Position numbers and translations under genes: made by a program
Source: an uncultured Burkholderiales bacterium
GTDB lineage: Bacteria > Pseudomonadota > Gammaproteobacteria > Burkholderiales > Burkholderiaceae_F
Reading direction: 5' to 3'
Assembly: GCA_903871435.1 (NCBI GenBank)
Contig: CAIQGU010000337.1
Span: forward strand, 1 to 6,338
Length of the DNA stretch: 6,338 nt
Shown here: positions 4,859 to 6,338 of the stretch, one piece after another
Layout of the letters: every line of letters starts with the position of its first letter
How positions within the stretch are numbered: the first letter of the stretch is position 1
Notes under the pieces: generated by a model
Databases searched by the model: none
Told to the model about the DNA's origin: nothing
The model's input: only the letters and a program-made list of their open reading frames with translations

Positions 4859-5329
4859 ATGCACTGGGACGTGGGAAATCTGGCGGGTGTGATGGGCGTA
4901 TCGATTCCGATCATCGCCATCGTGGGCGGCCTGGCCACGGGTGCGGTTGCCATTGTCACGGACTATCGGCGCCGGCGCGAGATCTATGAAATGCACCACA
5001 AGGAGCGCATGTTTGCGCTGGAGCGCGGCATTGAACTGCCGCCGCTGCCGCCGGGCCTGATCGATGACGACGAGGCCCAAGTCAAGCACATGGCCAATGG
5101 CCTCAAGTCCGCGATTCAATCGTCGGGGTACCGACGTTACCGCAACTCACTGCGCAGCGGCCTGACCTGGCTGTTCGTCGGGCTCGGCCTGGGCGTGGCC
5201 CTGACACTGAACCGGGACCTGGAAACCGCGAGCTGGGCGCTCATTCCCATCGGCCTGGGAATGGCCAAGCTCCTTTATTACTTGCTGGGCGAACGTGGCG
5301 CACCGGTTCCTCCGGTGCCGCGCCAGTAG
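4859..5329 (+). CDS. Three-helix inner-membrane protein, DUF6249-like, 156 aa
   Basis: Function unknown. One hydrophobic segment lies near the N-terminus (about 11-33, VMGVSIPIIAIVGGLATGAVAIV). It is followed by a basic cytoplasmic-looking run (YRRRREIYEMHHKERMFALERGIELPPLPPGL, about 36-67), then an acidic patch (IDDDEAQ), then two more hydrophobic segments (about 102-118 and 125-143) and a proline-rich tail. The pattern of a helix, basic residues, 'KERMFALERGIELPP' and paired C-terminal helices resembles DUF6249 proteins, which are often found beside ECF sigma genes (from memory). The length is normal for such proteins. It has a strong ribosome site and a predicted promoter that mirrors that of the sigma gene. 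I infer it is a target, and perhaps a modulator, of the same sigma factor. The family name is moderately certain. Confidence 0.8.
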   Translation: MHWDVGNLAGVMGVSIPIIAIVGGLATGAVAIVTDYRRRREIYEMHHKERMFALERGIELPPLPPGLIDDDEAQVKHMANGLKSAIQSSGYRRYRNSLRSGLTWLFVGLGLGVALTLNRDLETASWALIPIGLGMAKLLYYLLGERGAPVPPVPRQ

Positions 5330-5331
5330 TG

Positions 5332-5370
5332 CGCCACGAGCGCATCAGGCGCGTGGACGCGATCGTGGCG
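5332..5370. terminator. Nested inverted repeats between convergent genes, possible weak bidirectional terminator
   Basis: CGCCACGA (5332-5339) pairs perfectly with TCGTGGCG (5363-5370). GCGC (5340-5343) and GCGC (5349-5352) can form an inner stem around a 5-nt loop. It fills most of the 48-nt gap between the DUF6249-like and DUF47 stops. No T-run follows on either strand, so the terminator role is tentative. Confidence 0.3.
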
Positions 5371-5377
5371 GCCATGG

Positions 5378-6112
5378 TCAACCGGCAAAATGCCCCAGGA
5401 CGATGGCCTCCATGTCCGCCGCAACGTCCTTGCAGACGTCGGTAAGCTCTTCGAGCACCTCGTATACGGCACGCAGCTTGATGAGTTCGCGCGCGTCGGG
5501 TTCCTCGCGAAAGAGCTTGGACATGGCCGAGCGCAACACGTGGTCGGCCTGGGCCTCAAGGTCGTCCACCTGCTCGCACAGGGCCAGTATCTGCTGGCCA
5601 GCCGACGGCTGCGACAGCAGCCCTACCGCCTGTTCAATCCGTTGCACGGCATCGAGCGCGAGTTGCGCGAGCCGCATGGCCTCAGGGGTCAGGGCGGTGA
5701 CGTGATACAGATGGATGGTCTGGGCGGCATCCTCGGTCAGGTCGAGAATGTCGTCGAGGCGGTTGATGAGATCGACGATGGAGGCGCGCGGATGCGGCGG
5801 GAACAGTGAGCGCCGCACGGCCGCGTGTACTTCATAGACGATGCCATCAGCGCGCTTTTCCAGCGCCTCGATTTCCCGCACCATGCCGTGCGGATCTTCC
5901 AGGTCGCCCAGCAGCTGTAGCAGTGCTTCCACGCCCGACCGGCTCAACTGCGCGTGCAACTGGAAGAGCGGGTAGAAGCGCCGGTCGCGCAGGCGCAGCC
6001 GCATGAGCAGCGTGCGCCAGAACCGCGGCGCCACGCGCTCGGGCACCGCACGGGCCTCGCCCGCAGAATCGAGGCCCGGGGCCTCCAGAGGTCGGGATGG
6101 TTGCGCAGCCAT
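5378..6112 (-). CDS. DUF47 / PhoU-like phosphate-transport regulator family protein, 244 aa
   Basis: Soluble all-helical protein of the DUF47 (TIGR00153) family, related to PhoU; many members are encoded beside a PiT-type phosphate transporter and are thought to modulate it. Conserved parts are FYPLFQLHAQL (46-56), EIEALEKRADGIVYEV (80-95), DLINRLDDILDLTEDAAQ (114-131), EQVDDLEAQADHVL (180-193) and YEVLEELTDVCKDVAADMEAIV (217-238). The repeated E/D-x3-D patterns are the family's candidate metal ligands. ATG 6112 begins 2 nt after the dnaB stop, which argues for coupled expression, but no clear ribosome site is present. The 36 residues before Met37 (codon 6004-6002) are not conserved; a start there would give 208 aa, nearer the family's usual length. 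No transporter gene is adjacent on this side, since the next gene is convergent. The family is certain; the start is less so. Confidence 0.88.
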   Translation of the reverse strand: MAAQPSRPLEAPGLDSAGEARAVPERVAPRFWRTLLMRLRLRDRRFYPLFQLHAQLSRSGVEALLQLLGDLEDPHGMVREIEALEKRADGIVYEVHAAVRRSLFPPHPRASIVDLINRLDDILDLTEDAAQTIHLYHVTALTPEAMRLAQLALDAVQRIEQAVGLLSQPSAGQQILALCEQVDDLEAQADHVLRSAMSKLFREEPDARELIKLRAVYEVLEELTDVCKDVAADMEAIVLGHFAG

Positions 6113-6114
6113 GC

Positions 6115-6338
6115 TCAGTAAGGCGCGCTGGACAACGCCAGGTTGTCAAAGCTCGTGTGTTCCCCGCCAAAACGCAGCTGCACCCGGCCTATGGGCCCGT
6201 TACGCTGCTTGCCGATGATGATTTCGGCAATGCCCTTGTCCGGGCTTTCGGGGTTGTACACCTCATCGCGGTAGATGAAGAGGATCACGTCGGCGTCCTG
6301 CTCGATGGCGCCGGACTCACGCAGGTCCGACATGACCG
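6115..6338 (-). CDS. dnaB: Replicative DNA helicase DnaB, C-terminal 73 residues only
   Basis: Hexameric 5'-3' helicase that unwinds DNA at the replication fork and interacts with primase. Only the C-terminal end of the RecA-like ATPase domain is in the window. [25 protein letters not shown] is the conserved block containing the Walker-B-following strand and sensor residues. [18 protein letters not shown] is the conserved block with the Lys and Arg (KQRNG) that reach the neighbouring subunit's ATP. A short tail ([17 protein letters not shown]) ends at TGA 6115-6117. The 5' end of the gene lies beyond the right edge. The DUF47 gene begins 2 nt downstream, so it is likely cotranscribed with dnaB. 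Confidence 0.93.
   Translation of the reverse strand, partial: VMSDLRESGAIEQDADVILFIYRDEVYNPESPDKGIAEIIIGKQRNGPIGRVQLRFGGEHTSFDNLALSSAPY

Noticed and set aside
1..6338. CRISPR arrays, insertion sequences, tRNA or rRNA genes, riboswitches
   Set aside because: No regularly spaced identical repeats, transposase genes, tRNA-like cloverleaf or known RNA motif was seen on either strand.

Overview
The window is GC-rich and densely coded, with no mobile element, tRNA, rRNA or CRISPR array that I can see. Protein similarity recognised from memory (AlaC, an Mth938-like protein, a BCP-type peroxiredoxin, a PIN-PhoH ATPase, a DUF47/PhoU-like protein and the DnaB C-terminus) points to a betaproteobacterium. 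The gene order looks most like the Bordetella/Achromobacter group (Alcaligenaceae). That placement is inference, since no search was run.

Layout from left to right. A minus-strand alaC-type aminotransferase (1-743) runs off the left edge. A 231-nt divergent intergenic region (744-974) separates it from a plus-strand cluster: an Mth938-like small protein (975-1373, TTG start), a peroxiredoxin of the BCP/PrxQ family (1366-1842, overlapping its neighbour by 8 nt) and a PIN-PhoH ATPase (1941-3566). A 12-bp-periodic degenerate repeat (3556-3651) overlaps the phoH stop codon and fills the gap to the convergent genes; it contains a strong hairpin.

Next is a compact envelope-signalling-like module. 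A minus-strand ECF sigma factor (4109-4729) is followed by a small two-helix membrane protein that is probably its anti-sigma factor (3667-4089). A divergent plus-strand gene (4859-5329) encodes a three-helix membrane protein resembling DUF6249. The 129-nt region between the divergent genes has striking dyad symmetry. An AT-rich 12-bp palindrome (4775-4786) sits exactly midway between two inverted GAAACCGC arms. Each arm is followed outward, after the same 17-nt spacer, by GGTA. I read this as two mirror-image ECF-type promoters, so the sigma factor would drive both its own operon and the divergent membrane gene. On the sigma side the predicted transcript would begin at or almost at the start codon.

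The right end returns to housekeeping genes on the minus strand. A DUF47/PhoU-like protein (5378-6112) begins 2 nt after the stop codon of dnaB (6115-6338, only the C-terminus is in the window). The sigma module therefore lies between ordinary core genes. It is the part most worth following up; the rest is conventional metabolism, stress defence and replication.
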